This document shows, one piece after another, positions 18,937-28,412 of a stretch of 64,000 bases of DNA; within the stretch, counting starts at the first letter, position 1, and every line of letters begins with the position of its first letter. The notes beneath the pieces were generated by a model. It was not told where the DNA came from. It saw nothing but the letters and a program-made list of their open reading frames with translations, and did no database searches. A program made the position numbers and the translations under genes. Origin of the DNA: Arthrobacter sp. ATA002 (GTDB taxonomy: Bacteria; Actinomycetota; Actinomycetes; Actinomycetales; Micrococcaceae); contig NZ_CP114015.1 of the NCBI RefSeq assembly GCF_026898095.1, positions 3,286,001-3,350,000 of the forward strand, written 5' to 3'.

Positions 18937-19482
18937 CTACCAAACCAAGTACCCCTGCTTGTACGGAACGTCCACGGTGTTGTAAACCGTCTGCGTCACT
19001 TCGCACGAGGGTGTCCGATACTGGGACATACCCGAGACGCGTGCCTGAAACACACCGTGCTGTCCGTGTCCCATGCTCTGCGGGGCCACCGTCAAGTAAG
19101 CGGACTCGCCGTAGGTCGTTGTCCTTTCGACCGTCGCGGCAATTCCTAATGTTGCACCGATATCCACAATTGCCACTTCGACGCCTACGTTGAGTTCCCC
19201 GCTGACGGTGGTTCCCACGGTCCCTGAGGTCTCCGAAGTAAAGACGAAGTCGACCGGTACGTCCCTATCATTCTGCGCGGCCTGCACGGGGCCGGTCGGA
19301 ATGAACTGATCATCCCCGCGGCTCTGCACTGAGTAATACCAGCCGGCCTCGCACGCCCCCATCGGCGTTGCGGCGTCGTCAATCTCCGTTGCACTCGCGC
19401 TCCCTGCGGTCAGCAGGCTTCCGCCGCCAACCAGACCCAGGGCAAGTGCCGTTGCTGCGATTCGGTGATTCTTGCGTGACAT
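18937..19482 (-). CDS. Secreted protein of unknown function, beta-strand-rich
   Basis: 181 residues, family not recognised. A clear Sec signal peptide (MSRKNHRIAATALALGLVGG... to the AXA site in TAGSASA, about residue 31) implies export. The mature part has two cysteines (ACEAGWYY and PSCEVTQT) that could pair. Its centre (about residues 80-130) is made of alternating Ser/Thr and hydrophobic stretches such as TSETSGTVGTTVSGELNVGV and IGIAATVERTTTYGESAYLTV-like strands. That resembles the amphipathic beta regions of aerolysin/ETX-type proteins. The resemblance is by eye only. ATG 19482 has AGGGA 7 bases upstream. It is a monocistronic gene of lower G+C than its neighbours. Confidence 0.7.
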   Translation of the reverse strand: MSRKNHRIAATALALGLVGGGSLLTAGSASATEIDDAATPMGACEAGWYYSVQSRGDDQFIPTGPVQAAQNDRDVPVDFVFTSETSGTVGTTVSGELNVGVEVAIVDIGATLGIAATVERTTTYGESAYLTVAPQSMGHGQHGVFQARVSGMSQYRTPSCEVTQTVYNTVDVPYKQGYLVW

Positions 19483-19862
19483 ATTATTTCCCTAACCTCA
19501 GGGAGGCCCATGGTGGTGTCTTGCCCGATATCTTCGGGCGGTGACCTCAACGGATGGTGCTAATTTGTCGTGCTTTATCGCGGAAGAGCAATGGAGCTTT
19601 TCCGATCAGATCCGCAATGACCGTTCCGATCAGGGGTACAGCCCTTCTCCAATTTGCGTCCTATGTCAACGGTTGTGCATTGTTTTGACTTCCGGGAATA
19701 CCCTGAATCCCAAGCGGCACAAGGTAAGAAAGCTCATTAAAATAAATTGTTCCGGCTACTCGGATTGACCCTGCAGCGCTGCTCTCCGCCCCTCCGATTT
19801 CCTCTCCCCCGGAGCCGGTGGATGCAGCCGCGCATGCTCCCGGCACATGGCAGGATGGAGCG
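19483..19862. other. 380-bp intergenic region, A/T-richer
   Basis: Between two divergent genes. It holds a small hairpin (GCCCGA / TCGGGC, 19523-19539) in the leader of the secreted-protein gene. Around 19670-19770 there is an A/T-rich stretch with TTTTGACTTCCGGGAATACC that could be a promoter. No LldR operator and no convincing small gene was seen. Confidence 0.4.
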
Positions 19863-20594
19863 GTGACAGAACACCCGCGCCGCAGCTACGACCTGCTGCT
19901 GGAAAACATTGAAGCCGACCTCCGCTCCGGCGCCATTTCCCTGGGCGACCAGCTGCCCGGTGAACGGACGCTGGCAGAGACCTACGGCATTTCCCGCGCT
20001 TCCGTCCGGGAAGGAATCCGCATCCTGGATGCCATGGGCGTACTGCGGTCCTCCTCGGGCTCGGGGCCGAAATCGGGGGCGATCATCATCTCCGAACCCT
20101 CTGCCGGGCTGTCCTCAGCGCTGCGCCTGCACATGGCCAGCAGCAGGCTGCCGGTGGCGGATATTGTGCAGACCCGGGTTCTGCTGGAAACCTGGGCCGC
20201 CGCCGCGGCAGCAGCCAGGCCCCCGTCCGGGGCGGTGGATGAGGCACTGGCACGCGCCGCAGCCCTGCTCGAAGCGATGGACGCCCCGGAGATTGAACGG
20301 GAGGCGTTCCATTTGCTGGATGCCCAATTTCACGTCGAGCTGAGCTCGCTGGCCGGCAATGCGGTCATCGAAACCATGATGGCCTCCCTCAGCGGTGCCA
20401 TCAGCGGCTATGTGAAAAACGCCGTGGACCGGATGGAGGACTGGACCGCGGTCATGACCCAGCTCCAGCTCCAGCACCACGGCATTTTCGACGCCGTAGC
20501 ATCCCGGCGGGGCGACGACGCCGCCCGGCTGCTGCGCGAACACATCGAGTGGTTCTACGCCCGGATTCCGGCGGACGACGGCGATGGGCAGTAA
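19863..20594 (+). CDS. lldR: FadR/GntR-family regulator, probable lactate regulator LldR
   Basis: 243 residues. N-terminal winged HTH: YDLLLENIEADLRSGAI, then LAETYGISRASVREGIRIL (recognition helix about residues 45-60). The FCD effector domain has the ligand/metal histidines in LLDAQFHVELSSLAGN, QHHGIF and LLREHIEWFY. FadR-type LldR proteins respond to lactate and repress lactate-use genes through TGGTC-N-GACCA sites, which occur four times nearby. It starts at GTG 19863 (GGATGGAG upstream), and the GTG/ATG codons further 5' lack family sequence. Assignment as the regulator of these sites is inference from linkage and family. Confidence 0.82.
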   Translation: MTEHPRRSYDLLLENIEADLRSGAISLGDQLPGERTLAETYGISRASVREGIRILDAMGVLRSSSGSGPKSGAIIISEPSAGLSSALRLHMASSRLPVADIVQTRVLLETWAAAAAAARPPSGAVDEALARAAALLEAMDAPEIEREAFHLLDAQFHVELSSLAGNAVIETMMASLSGAISGYVKNAVDRMEDWTAVMTQLQLQHHGIFDAVASRRGDDAARLLREHIEWFYARIPADDGDGQ

Positions 20595-20612
20595 GACGGC
20601 GATGGGCAGTAA
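20577..20612. repeat. Perfect 18-bp tandem duplication across the lldR stop codon
   Basis: GACGGCGATGGGCAGTAA occurs at 20577-20594 and again at 20595-20612. The first copy encodes the last residues and the stop of the regulator, so the second copy is a duplicated 3' end including TAA. Confidence 0.9.
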
Positions 20613-20748
20613 GCGGGACGCCGCTGGGCCGCGGCACTAACCACCGCCGCTAACCGCCGGCCCACCACGGTCCGCCGCTGGCCCGGATAGTAAGCAGCCT
20701 GATAAAATTCCAGCAGCAACAGTGAGAGCCTACGAAGAGGAGAGTCCC

Positions 20749-21264
20749 TTGTCTATTTCCAGCCAGGATGCCGCGTCCACTGAAACGGCCAAACGCATCG
20801 CTGAGCGTATCGCGGACACCGGTGTCAGCATCGGCGTTTCCGAGTCTCTGACCAGCGGACTGCTCGCTTCTTTCCTCGGGGCCGCGCCGTCGTCGTCGGA
20901 CTGGTTCCTCGGCGGGCTCACGGCCTACGCCACCTCGGTGAAGCGCTCGGTCCTGGGTGTCACGGCCGGGGCCGTGGTGTCGGCGGAGTCAGCGGCGCAG
21001 ATGGCGGAGGGCACGGCCGGGCTCCTGGGCGCCGACCTGACCCTGGCCATCACCGGCTCCGGCGGCCCGGAACCGCAGGACGGCCGGGAACCCGGCACGG
21101 TTTTCTTTGGGATCACGGCCGCCGGGCAGGAACAGCCCGAAGTCGTTGAACGGTTCTTTGAGGGCGACCCGGAGGTTGTCATCCATGCCACGGCCGGCGC
21201 CGCCCTCGAACTGCTCGACGAGCGGCTGGAGAAGCTGCTCGCCGAGCGCGGCAGCCAGCGGTAG
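20749..21264 (+). CDS. CinA-family protein (nicotinamide mononucleotide amidase-like domain)
   Basis: 171-residue stand-alone CinA C-terminal domain, the NMN deamidase/PncC-type amidase of the pyridine-nucleotide cycle. Conserved motifs are GVSESLTSGLLASFLG near the N-terminus, WFLGGLTAYATSVKRSVLGV, and LTLAITGSGGPEPQDG followed by PGTVFFGI. TTG 20749 is chosen because GAAGAGGAGAG lies just upstream; the GTG at 20722 has no SD. It is a separate unit ended by the hairpin at 21281. Confidence 0.85.
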   Translation: MSISSQDAASTETAKRIAERIADTGVSIGVSESLTSGLLASFLGAAPSSSDWFLGGLTAYATSVKRSVLGVTAGAVVSAESAAQMAEGTAGLLGADLTLAITGSGGPEPQDGREPGTVFFGITAAGQEQPEVVERFFEGDPEVVIHATAGAALELLDERLEKLLAERGSQR

Positions 21265-21280
21265 CTACTTGGGTAGGGGT

Positions 21281-21313
21281 CCCGGATTCGGCTTCGCTGA
21301 AGCCGAATCCGGG
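21281..21313. terminator. Intrinsic terminator after the cinA-like gene
   Basis: Near-perfect 15-bp inverted repeat, CCCGGATTCGGCTTC and its complement with a short loop, followed by CTTCTGT. It insulates the downstream lactate-dehydrogenase promoter. Confidence 0.8.
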
Positions 21314-21319
21314 CTTCTG

Positions 21320-21330
21320 TGGTCTGACCA
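21320..21330. promoter_or_regulatory. LldR-type operator upstream of the D-lactate dehydrogenase gene
   Basis: Exact copy of TGGTCTGACCA, the same 11-mer found at lutA and lldP. It lies directly after the terminator and just upstream of a possible promoter (TTTCGT 21333-21338, 17 bp, TACATT 21356-21361). Confidence 0.7.
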
Positions 21331-21405
21331 ACTTTCGTCCTGCTGTGAACCGGCCTACATTTGGAGGTGGAGCACCGCAGCTCCCTGGAACGGTTGGATC
21401 GAAAA

Positions 21406-24233
21406 ATGAGCCTTCACACGGAATTGCCCGCCCCGACGACGACCCCGGTCGCCGATCTGGGCTCCGAGAACATCAGCACCCGGGAAATCGACCGGCGCAA
21501 AATGGCCCACGACGCTTCCCATTACCTGATGATCCCCGAGGCAGTGGCCACCCCGCGCACGGCCGAGGAGGTCGCCGCCCTGCTGCGCCGCAGCCGGGAA
21601 CTGGGCATCCCTGCCACGTTCCGCTCCGGCGGAACCTCCCTCTCCGGCCAAAGCCAAAGCGACAGCCTCCTGATTAACACCCGCCAGCACTTCCGCGGCA
21701 TCGAGGTGCTCGACGGCGGCGCCCGGGTCCGCGTTCAGCCCGGCGCCACGGTGCGCGCCGTGAACTCCCGGCTGGCCGCCCACGGCCACAAGCTCGGTCC
21801 CGACCCCGCATCGGAAATTGCCTGCACCATCGGCGGCGTGGTGGCCAACAACTCCTCCGGCATGGCCTGCGGCACCGAGTTCAACACGTACCGGACGCTC
21901 GAATCCATGGTCCTGGTCCTGGCGTCGGGGACCGTGATCGACACGGCGGCGCCCGATGCCGAAACCAAGCTGCGCACGCTGGAACCGGAGCTCTTTGACG
22001 GGCTGCTGCGCCTGCGCGGACGGATCATTGCCAATCCGCACTCCGTGGCCACCATTGAGCGGCTGTTCTCCATGAAAAACACCATGGGCTACGGGCTGAA
22101 CTCCTTCCTGGACTACGAGAACCCGGTGGACATCCTGACCCATCTGATGATTGGCAGCGAAGGCACGCTGGGTTTTGTGGCCGAAGCGACGTTCCGCACG
22201 GTTCCGGCGCTGCCCAAGGTGGCCACCGGGCTGATGTTCTTTGACTCCCTGGACCGGGCAGCCAGCGCGCTGCCGGATCTGGTGGCCTCCGGGCTGGCCA
22301 CCATTGAACTCATGGATGCGACGTCGCTGCGCGTGGCGGCCGCCGACCCGACCGCTCCTGCGGAACTGCGCGGGCTGGACATCTCCGACCACGCCGCCCT
22401 GCTGGTGGAGCACCAGGCCCGCACCGCTGAGGAGCTGGCCGAAAAGCGCGACAGCTCCCGGGCGCTGTACGAGTCCCTGCCGCTGGCCGCCCCCTTGCCA
22501 TGACCTCCGCCGCCAAGGACCGGGCCGCTATGTGGCACCTGCGCAAGGGCCTCTACACCACGGTGGCCGGAGCACGCCCGTCCGGAACCAACGCCCTGCT
22601 GGAGGACATTGTCGTCCCGGTCCCCTCCCTCGCGTCCACCTGCGGCGAGCTGTCCCGGCTGTTCACCGAGCACCGTTACCGCGACTCCGTCATCTTCGGC
22701 CATGCCAAGGACGGCAACGTCCATTTCATGCTCAATGAACGCTTCGACGACCCGGCGGAGCTCGCCCGCTACCAGGCTTTCACCGAGGACATGGTGGATT
22801 TGGTGCTGGGCAACGGCGGCTCGCTCAAGGCCGAACACGGAACCGGCCGGATCATGGCCGCGTTTGTCCGCCGGCAGTACGGCGACGAGCTCTACGCCGT
22901 CATGCGCGAACTGAAGGCACTGATCGATCCGCCGAACCTGCTCAACCCCGGCGTGCTGATCAACGACGACCCGCTCTCCTACATCGCGGACCTCAAGGTG
23001 GCCCCCACCGTGGAGGCCGAGGTGGACCGCTGCGTGGAGTGCGGCTACTGCGAACCCGTCTGCCCCAGCAAGGACCTGACCACCACTCCGCGGCAGCGGA
23101 TTGTGCTGCGCCGTGAGATCGCCGCGGCCGAAGCCCGCGGCGACACTGCCCTGGCAAAGGAACTGCGCAGGGACTACGACTACGACGGCGTGCAGACCTG
23201 CGCGGCTGACGGCATGTGCGTCACGGCCTGCCCGGTGCTGATCAACACCGGCGACCTGGTCCGCCGGCTGCGCCAGGAGAACGCCAATCCCGTGGCTGAC
23301 CTGGGCTGGAAGAGCGCGGCCGGGCACTGGTCCACCGTGACAGTGGCCGGCGGCATGGCACTGAGCCTGGCCAAGGCGATGCCGCCGCTGCTGCCCAAGG
23401 CGGCCACCGCCGTCGCGCGCGCAGTGGCCGGCAGCGAAACCGTTCCGGCCTACGAAACCGTGCTTCCGGCCGGCGGATCCAAGCGGAAGCCGCTGGAAAG
23501 CCCGGCTGCCGTCGCCGTGTATTTCCCGGCCTGCATCGGCACCATGTTCGGTCCCGCCGAAGCGGACGGAGCGGGCGGCGGCGTCTCAGCGGCGTTCCTG
23601 GAACTGTGCGGACGCGCCGGGGTTGATGTGCGCATTCCGGCCGGCATCGGCGACCTCTGCTGCGGAACCCCGTGGAAGTCCAAGGGTTTCGCCAAGGGAT
23701 ACTCGGTCATGACCGAGCGGGTACTGGCCAACCTGTGGGAAGCCACCGGCGGCGGGGCGCTTCCCGTGGTCTGCGATGCCGCATCCTGCACCGAAGGACT
23801 GGACACCATGAAACGGCTGGCCGGGGAGAGCCCGGAGTACCCGGGCCTGATGTTCGTGGATTCGGTCGAATTCGTGCGGGACACCGTGCTGCCGCAGCTG
23901 GAGGTGACCCGCCGGCTGCCCTCGATGGCGCTGCACCCCACCTGCTCCTCCACCCAGCTGGGAGCCAATGAAGCCCTGCATGCCCTCGCGGACGCGGTGG
24001 CGGACGACGTCTTTGTACCGCCCAGCTGGGGCTGCTGCGCGTTTGCGGGTGACCGCGGACTGCTGCATCCGGAGCTGACGGAATCAGCCACGGACAGCCA
24101 GGCCGCCGAAATCAACGAGCGGGAATTCGCCGCCTACGCCTCGGTGAACCGGACCTGCGAGATCGGCATGTCCAAGGCCACCGGGCACACCTACCGCCAT
24201 GTGCTGGAGTATCTGGCCGAGGCCACGCGGTAG
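21406..24233 (+). pseudogene. dld: FAD-linked D-lactate dehydrogenase with C-terminal Fe-S domains, frameshifted
   Basis: Large fused oxidase of the Dld/GlcD-GlpC type that oxidises D-lactate or a similar 2-hydroxyacid and passes electrons on. The FAD-binding PCMH domain has FRSGGTSLSGQSQSDSLL and IACTIGGVVANNSSGMACGT, with MIGSEGTLGFVAEATFRTVP further on. The second part has HAKDGNVHFML, 4Fe-4S motifs CVECGYCEPVCPSKDLTTTP and CAADGMCVTACPV, and CCG-type motifs (DLCCGTPW, GCCAFAGDRG). The frame breaks at 22493-22497 (CCCCCTTGCC, one T short of PFAMTSAAKDRAAMWHLRKG). Restored length is about 942 residues. ATG 21406 is a reasonable start, and TTG 21361 is possible. An LldR-type operator lies upstream. 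Confidence 0.88.
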
Positions 24234-24303
24234 GACGGCTGCTCCCCACCAGTGTCACCCCGGCCGCCTAGGGTGGGGCCTGTATACGCATCGATCGCCG
24301 GCA

Positions 24304-24343
24304 CCGGCACCGAAATTTCCGGAACCGGCGTCGAAATTTCAGG
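24304..24343. repeat. Imperfect 20-bp tandem duplication upstream of aldo/keto reductase gene
   Basis: Two 20-bp units (24304-24323 and 24324-24343) share 17 positions around CGAAATTTC. They lie just before the ribosome-binding site of the reductase gene, where they might affect leader structure. Confidence 0.75.
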
Positions 24344-24357
24344 AACGGGAGCAGCCA

Positions 24358-25323
24358 ATGGAAAACAACCAGACAGTGGAGCGCATCCGGCAGACGGGGC
24401 GGCTGGGCTTCGGCACGGCCCCACTCGGCAACCTCTACCGTGCCGTACCGGAGGATGAGGCCCTGGGTGCCGTCGAAGCCGCCTGGCAGCATGGCATCCG
24501 GCATTTCGACACCGCGCCCCACTACGGTCTTGGCCTGGCCGAACGCCGGCTCGGGGAGGTCCTTGCGGGCAAGCCGCCCGGGGATTACCTGCTGTCCAGC
24601 AAGGTTGGCCGGCTGCTGCGTCCGAACCCTTCACCGCAGGGCATGGACCCGGAGGGGTTTGACGTCCCCGATGACCTCACCCGAATCTACGATTACTCCC
24701 GCGACGGCGTGCTGCGCTCCATCGAGGAGAGCCTGGAGCGGCTGGGCACGGACCGCCTGGACGTGGTCTACATCCACGACCCGGACGACCACTGGGAGGA
24801 AGCCATTTCCGGCGCCGTCCCGGCCCTGTCCGGGCTGCGGGACGAAGGCGTCATCGGCGCCTACGGGGCGGGCATGAACCAGTCGGCCATGCTGGAGCGG
24901 TTCGTACGGGAGGCCGATCTGGACCTGGTGATGCTTGCCGGGCGCTACACGCTGCTGGAACAGACCGGCGCCCGCAGCCTCATCACTGCCTGCCGCGAGC
25001 GCGGTGTTGGCATCGTCAACGTGGGCGTTTTCAACTCCGGCATCCTGTCGGCGGACCGCCCGGCACCGGACGCCATGTACAACTATGCCCCCGCCCCATC
25101 GTCCGTCCGGGAACAGGCCACTGCCCTGGCGGACCTCGCCGAGAAGCACGGCACCACCCTGCCCGCGGCCGCCCTGGCGTTTCCCTACCGCGAACCTGCT
25201 GTGGCCGCCGTCGTGCTGGGCATGAGCACGGCCGGTCACGTGGAACGGAACACACACCTGCGCGGCGCCGTCATTCCCGAACAGTTCTGGCAGGACGCAG
25301 CCGCCCTCGATACGGTCAACTAA
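24358..25323 (+). CDS. Aldo/keto reductase (D-threo-aldose 1-dehydrogenase-like)
   Basis: 321-residue TIM-barrel NAD(P)H oxidoreductase. The catalytic tetrad is visible: Asp and Tyr in HFDTAPHYGLGLAERRLG, Lys in LLSSKVGRLLRP, and His in VVYIHDPDDHWEEA. The subfamily resembles sugar 1-dehydrogenases (L-fucose/D-threo-aldose) or pyridoxal dehydrogenase. It starts at ATG 24358 with GGGAG upstream; the longer upstream frame is repeat sequence. Substrate undetermined. Confidence 0.85.
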   Translation: MENNQTVERIRQTGRLGFGTAPLGNLYRAVPEDEALGAVEAAWQHGIRHFDTAPHYGLGLAERRLGEVLAGKPPGDYLLSSKVGRLLRPNPSPQGMDPEGFDVPDDLTRIYDYSRDGVLRSIEESLERLGTDRLDVVYIHDPDDHWEEAISGAVPALSGLRDEGVIGAYGAGMNQSAMLERFVREADLDLVMLAGRYTLLEQTGARSLITACRERGVGIVNVGVFNSGILSADRPAPDAMYNYAPAPSSVREQATALADLAEKHGTTLPAAALAFPYREPAVAAVVLGMSTAGHVERNTHLRGAVIPEQFWQDAAALDTVN

Positions 25324-25382
25324 GGCAGCGCACCGCAACGGACAGCCGCCGGGCGTCGCCGGCGCCGTCAAGCGAACGACCC

Positions 25383-25775
25383 TCAGGAAGACTGCGAGGG
25401 CAGTGTGGGTGGAATCTCAGGCATCTCCTGCAGTGACCACTGGTTGCCGTCCGGGTCGCTGAAGTACACGAACGTTCCCCACTCCAGCGGGGTGATTTCG
25501 CTGGCGGTGATCCCGTGGTCCGCCAGGTGCTGCCGGGCCTCGGCGGCGCTGGGAACCACCACCTGGATGCGCTGCGTGCCCGGTTCCATGTCCGTGGTCC
25601 CCGGGCCGATCACCACGGAGCAGGCGGACCCCGGCGGAGTGAGCTGCACGAAGCGGAGCTCCGGATTCACGCGTTCATCGAAGTCCGCGGTGAACCCGAC
25701 TTGGTCCACGTAGAACGCCTTGGATGCGTCCACGTCGGAGACCGGCACGGGTACGAGTTCAATTTTCCAGTCCAT
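25383..25775 (-). CDS. VOC-family protein (glyoxalase/bleomycin-resistance fold)
   Basis: 130-residue paired beta-alpha-beta-beta-beta protein. Family-type strands include [20 protein letters not shown] and the C-terminal [16 protein letters not shown], whose Glu/Gln region usually holds a metal ligand. It could be a metal-dependent lyase, isomerase or binding protein; the substrate is not evident. ATG 25775 gives [10 protein letters not shown]; an in-frame GTG at 25784 would add three residues and neither has a strong SD. It is a single gene. Confidence 0.8.
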   Translation of the reverse strand: MDWKIELVPVPVSDVDASKAFYVDQVGFTADFDERVNPELRFVQLTPPGSACSVVIGPGTTDMEPGTQRIQVVVPSAAEARQHLADHGITASEITPLEWGTFVYFSDPDGNQWSLQEMPEIPPTLPSQSS

Positions 25776-25903
25776 GCCCGTCACGGTACGGCTGCCGGTG
25801 GCGCCGGAGAATCCCTCTGCGGCCAGTTACGGTCCGCATTTTTTCGCTCCGTCATGTAAGTATGCTGAGGAATAACGTCAGGGATCCCCGTGTTGCCGCC
25901 TAT

Positions 25904-26769
25904 ATGACAGAGCAGAGCGTATCCCCCGTCCCCCCGACCATTGATCTCAAGGACCTGGGCACTGTCCGCCGTCTGGGCTTCGGTGCCATGCGCATCGTCG
26001 GGCCCGGCGTTTGGGGCGAACCCGAAAGCCGCGGCACCGCCGTCGACGTCGTACGCCGTGCCGTGGAACTGGGCGTGGACTTCATCGACACCGCCGACTC
26101 CTACGGTCCGAACATCAGCGAGGAAATCATCGCCGAGGCGCTGTACCCGTACCCCGACGGCGTGCGGATCGCCACCAAGGTCGGCTTCGTCCGCACCGGC
26201 CCGGACGTCTGGGTGCCGGTGGGCCGCCCGGAGTACCTGCGCCAGCAGGTGGAGCTGAGCCTGCGCAAGCTAAGGTTGATTCCCTGGACCTGTTGCAGCT
26301 GCACCGCATCGATCCCAAGGTTGACGCCGAAGAGCAGTTCGCCGTGTTGCGGGATCTGCAGCAGGAGGGCAAGATCAAGGCCCTCGGCCTGTCCCAGGTT
26401 TCGGTGGAGGAGCTGGAAGCCGCCGGGAAGTACTTCACTGTCTCCACCGTGCAGAACCGCTACAACCTCACCGACCGTTCCTCCGAGGACGTGCTGAACT
26501 ACGCCGAGGCCAACGGCATCGGCTTCATCCCGTGGGCTCCGATTTCAGCCGGCGAGCTGGCTCAGCCCGGCGGTCCCGTGGCCGAAGCCGCCAAGCGCCT
26601 GAATGCCACCGATTCCCAGGTGGCCCTGGCCTGGTTGCTGCGCCGCTCCCCCGTCATGATGCCAATCCCCGGCACCGGTTCCATTCCCCACCTCGAGGAA
26701 AACCTCGCCGCCGCTGATCTGGTGCTCGACGACGCCACGTACGAAGAGCTCAGCGCCGCCAGCAAGTAA
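25904..26769 (+). pseudogene. Aldo/keto reductase, frameshifted
   Basis: Second TIM-barrel aldo/keto reductase. The N-terminal part ([37 protein letters not shown] with Asp and Tyr; [12 protein letters not shown] with Lys) ends near 26270. It continues in the -1 frame as [20 protein letters not shown] (catalytic His), IGFIPWAPISAGELAQ and AWLLRRSPVMMPIPGT. CTAAGG at 26268-26274 lacks one base relative to CTGAAGG. Restored length is about 288 residues. ATG 25904 has no SD. Upstream TATGCT (25861-25866) is a candidate -10. Confidence 0.85.
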
Positions 26770-26851
26770 GCTGCCTCCAGGCAAAACCCACGCACCACCG
26801 CCGGGCCGCCCCGGCATGCACCACCGTTTCCCACCGAAGGAGTACCACCCC

Positions 26852-27559
26852 ATGGCAAATATCCTCATGGTCGTTTCAGCAGCTGATTCCCTCACGATGA
26901 AGGACGGCAGCGAGCACCCCACCGGTTTCTGGGCCGAGGAACTCGTTGAATCGCACCGCGTCCTCCGCGAAGCCGGGCACACCGTCCGCATCTCCACCCC
27001 GAACGGCACCAAGCCGACCGTGGATGCGGTCAGCCTGGATCCGGCGCAGGCCGGCGGCGAGGAGCGGGCCGTGGCCTTCACCAACTACCTCTCCTTCATC
27101 GACGCCGAACTGACCGCGCCGCTGGCCCTCGCGGATGTGGACGCGGCGGAGTACGACGCCGTGATCATGCCGGGCGGGCACGGGCCCATGGCGGATCTGG
27201 CCTTCGATAAGGATCTCGGCCGGATTCTGATTGCGGCCGACAACGACGGAAAGATCATCGCTCCGTTCTGTCACGGCCCGGCTGGCTTGCTGAGCGCCGA
27301 GACCGAGAACGGCGACTTCGTTTTTGCCGGCCGCAAACTGACCGTCTTCACCGATGAGGAGGAGCTCGGCGGCGGCACCGGGGAAAACACCCCCTGGTTT
27401 GTCGAGGACGTGCTGCGCAACAAGGGCGCCGAAGTGGAAACCGGCCCGGCCTGGTCCAGCTTCGTGGTCCGGGACCGGAACCTGATTTCCGGACAGAATC
27501 CGCAGTCCAGCGAGGACGTGGCCCAGGCTGTGCTCGCTGCACTGGGCGAACAGGACTGA
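26852..27559 (+). CDS. DJ-1/PfpI-family protein (Hsp31-like glyoxalase/chaperone type)
   Basis: 235-residue class I glutamine-amidotransferase-like protein. The nucleophilic-elbow cysteine lies in IAPFCHGPAGLL, and the preceding MPGGHGPMADLAFD carries the family glycine loop and acidic partner. Length and the N-terminal FWAEELVESHRVLREAGHTV fit the Hsp31/YhbO-YraA-like group, whose members are glyoxalases, deglycases or stress chaperones. The SD GAAGGAGT lies 8 bases before ATG 26852. Only 4 bp separate it from the next gene, so they are co-transcribed. Confidence 0.85.
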   Translation: MANILMVVSAADSLTMKDGSEHPTGFWAEELVESHRVLREAGHTVRISTPNGTKPTVDAVSLDPAQAGGEERAVAFTNYLSFIDAELTAPLALADVDAAEYDAVIMPGGHGPMADLAFDKDLGRILIAADNDGKIIAPFCHGPAGLLSAETENGDFVFAGRKLTVFTDEEELGGGTGENTPWFVEDVLRNKGAEVETGPAWSSFVVRDRNLISGQNPQSSEDVAQAVLAALGEQD

Positions 27560-27563
27560 ACCT

Positions 27564-28412
27564 GTGACTGTCCTGATTGCCGGCTGCGGTGATCTGGGCA
27601 CGGAAGCCGGCCTGCGGTTCGCCGCGGCCGGCTTTTCCGTGCTCGGATGGCGCCGCTCGCCGGAGAAGCTCCCCGCCCCGCTCACCGGGGCGGCCGCGGA
27701 TCTGACCAGCGCTGACCTGCCACCCATCCCCGCCGACACCGACGTCGTCGTCATTGCGGTGGCGGCGGGCAGCCGCAGCGTTGAGGCCTACCGGGCCGCG
27801 TACGTGGACGGCACCGCGCACGTCCTCAACGCACTGGAGCGCGACGGCGTGAACCCGCGCCGGATCCTGTTTGTCTCCTCCACCGCGGTGTACGGCGACG
27901 CCGGCGGCGGCTGGGTGGATGAGGAAACCCCGGCAGCGCCGGCGACCGCCACCGGAGCCGTCATCCTTGAAGCGGAGCAGTTGCTGCACGCGCGCCGGCC
28001 GGACGCCGTGGTGCTGCGGCTCGCCGGTATCTACGGGCCCGGCCGCACCCGGCTGATCGATTCCGTGCAGGCCGGCACCGCCGTCGTGCCCGCCTCCGCC
28101 CAGCTGACCAACCGGATCCACCGCGACGACGCCGCAGCCGCCATTGTGCATTTGGCTGCGGAGGTTGCCGATCCCGCCCCGCTGTATGTGGGTGTCGACG
28201 ACGAGCCGGTGGATTTGGCCGCGGTGCTGCGCTTCCTGGCCGCGGAACTGGGGCGGGACCTGCCCGCCCCGGCGGAAAGCGGCTCCAGCCGCGGCGGCAA
28301 CCGTAAACTCTCCAATGCCCGGCTGCGTGGCACCGGATTCGCGTTTGCCTACCCCACGTTCCGGGAGGGCTACCGGGCGGTCCTAGCCGGGCAGGGGATC
28401 CGCCACCCCTAG
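27564..28412 (+). CDS. NAD(P)-dependent epimerase/dehydratase-like protein (extended SDR)
   Basis: 282-residue Rossmann protein. The cofactor motif is VLIAGCGDLGTEAGLRFAAA at the N-terminus. An atypical SDR (YeeZ-like) arrangement follows, with LFVSSTAVYGDAGGGWVDE and VLRLAGIYGPGR. The usual active-site YxxxK is not obvious (the equivalent region reads TGAVILEAEQ), so it may bind nucleotide without classical epimerase chemistry. It immediately follows the DJ-1 gene and overlaps the convergent phosphodiesterase gene by 4 bp. Confidence 0.8.
   Translation: MTVLIAGCGDLGTEAGLRFAAAGFSVLGWRRSPEKLPAPLTGAAADLTSADLPPIPADTDVVVIAVAAGSRSVEAYRAAYVDGTAHVLNALERDGVNPRRILFVSSTAVYGDAGGGWVDEETPAAPATATGAVILEAEQLLHARRPDAVVLRLAGIYGPGRTRLIDSVQAGTAVVPASAQLTNRIHRDDAAAAIVHLAAEVADPAPLYVGVDDEPVDLAAVLRFLAAELGRDLPAPAESGSSRGGNRKLSNARLRGTGFAFAYPTFREGYRAVLAGQGIRHP

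Noticed and set aside
21361-21405. Upstream TTG start (21361) for the D-lactate dehydrogenase
   Set aside because: The extension (MEVEHRSSLERLDRK) lies over the candidate promoter's transcription start and has no SD. ATG 21406 fits the family N-terminus better, though it is not proven.
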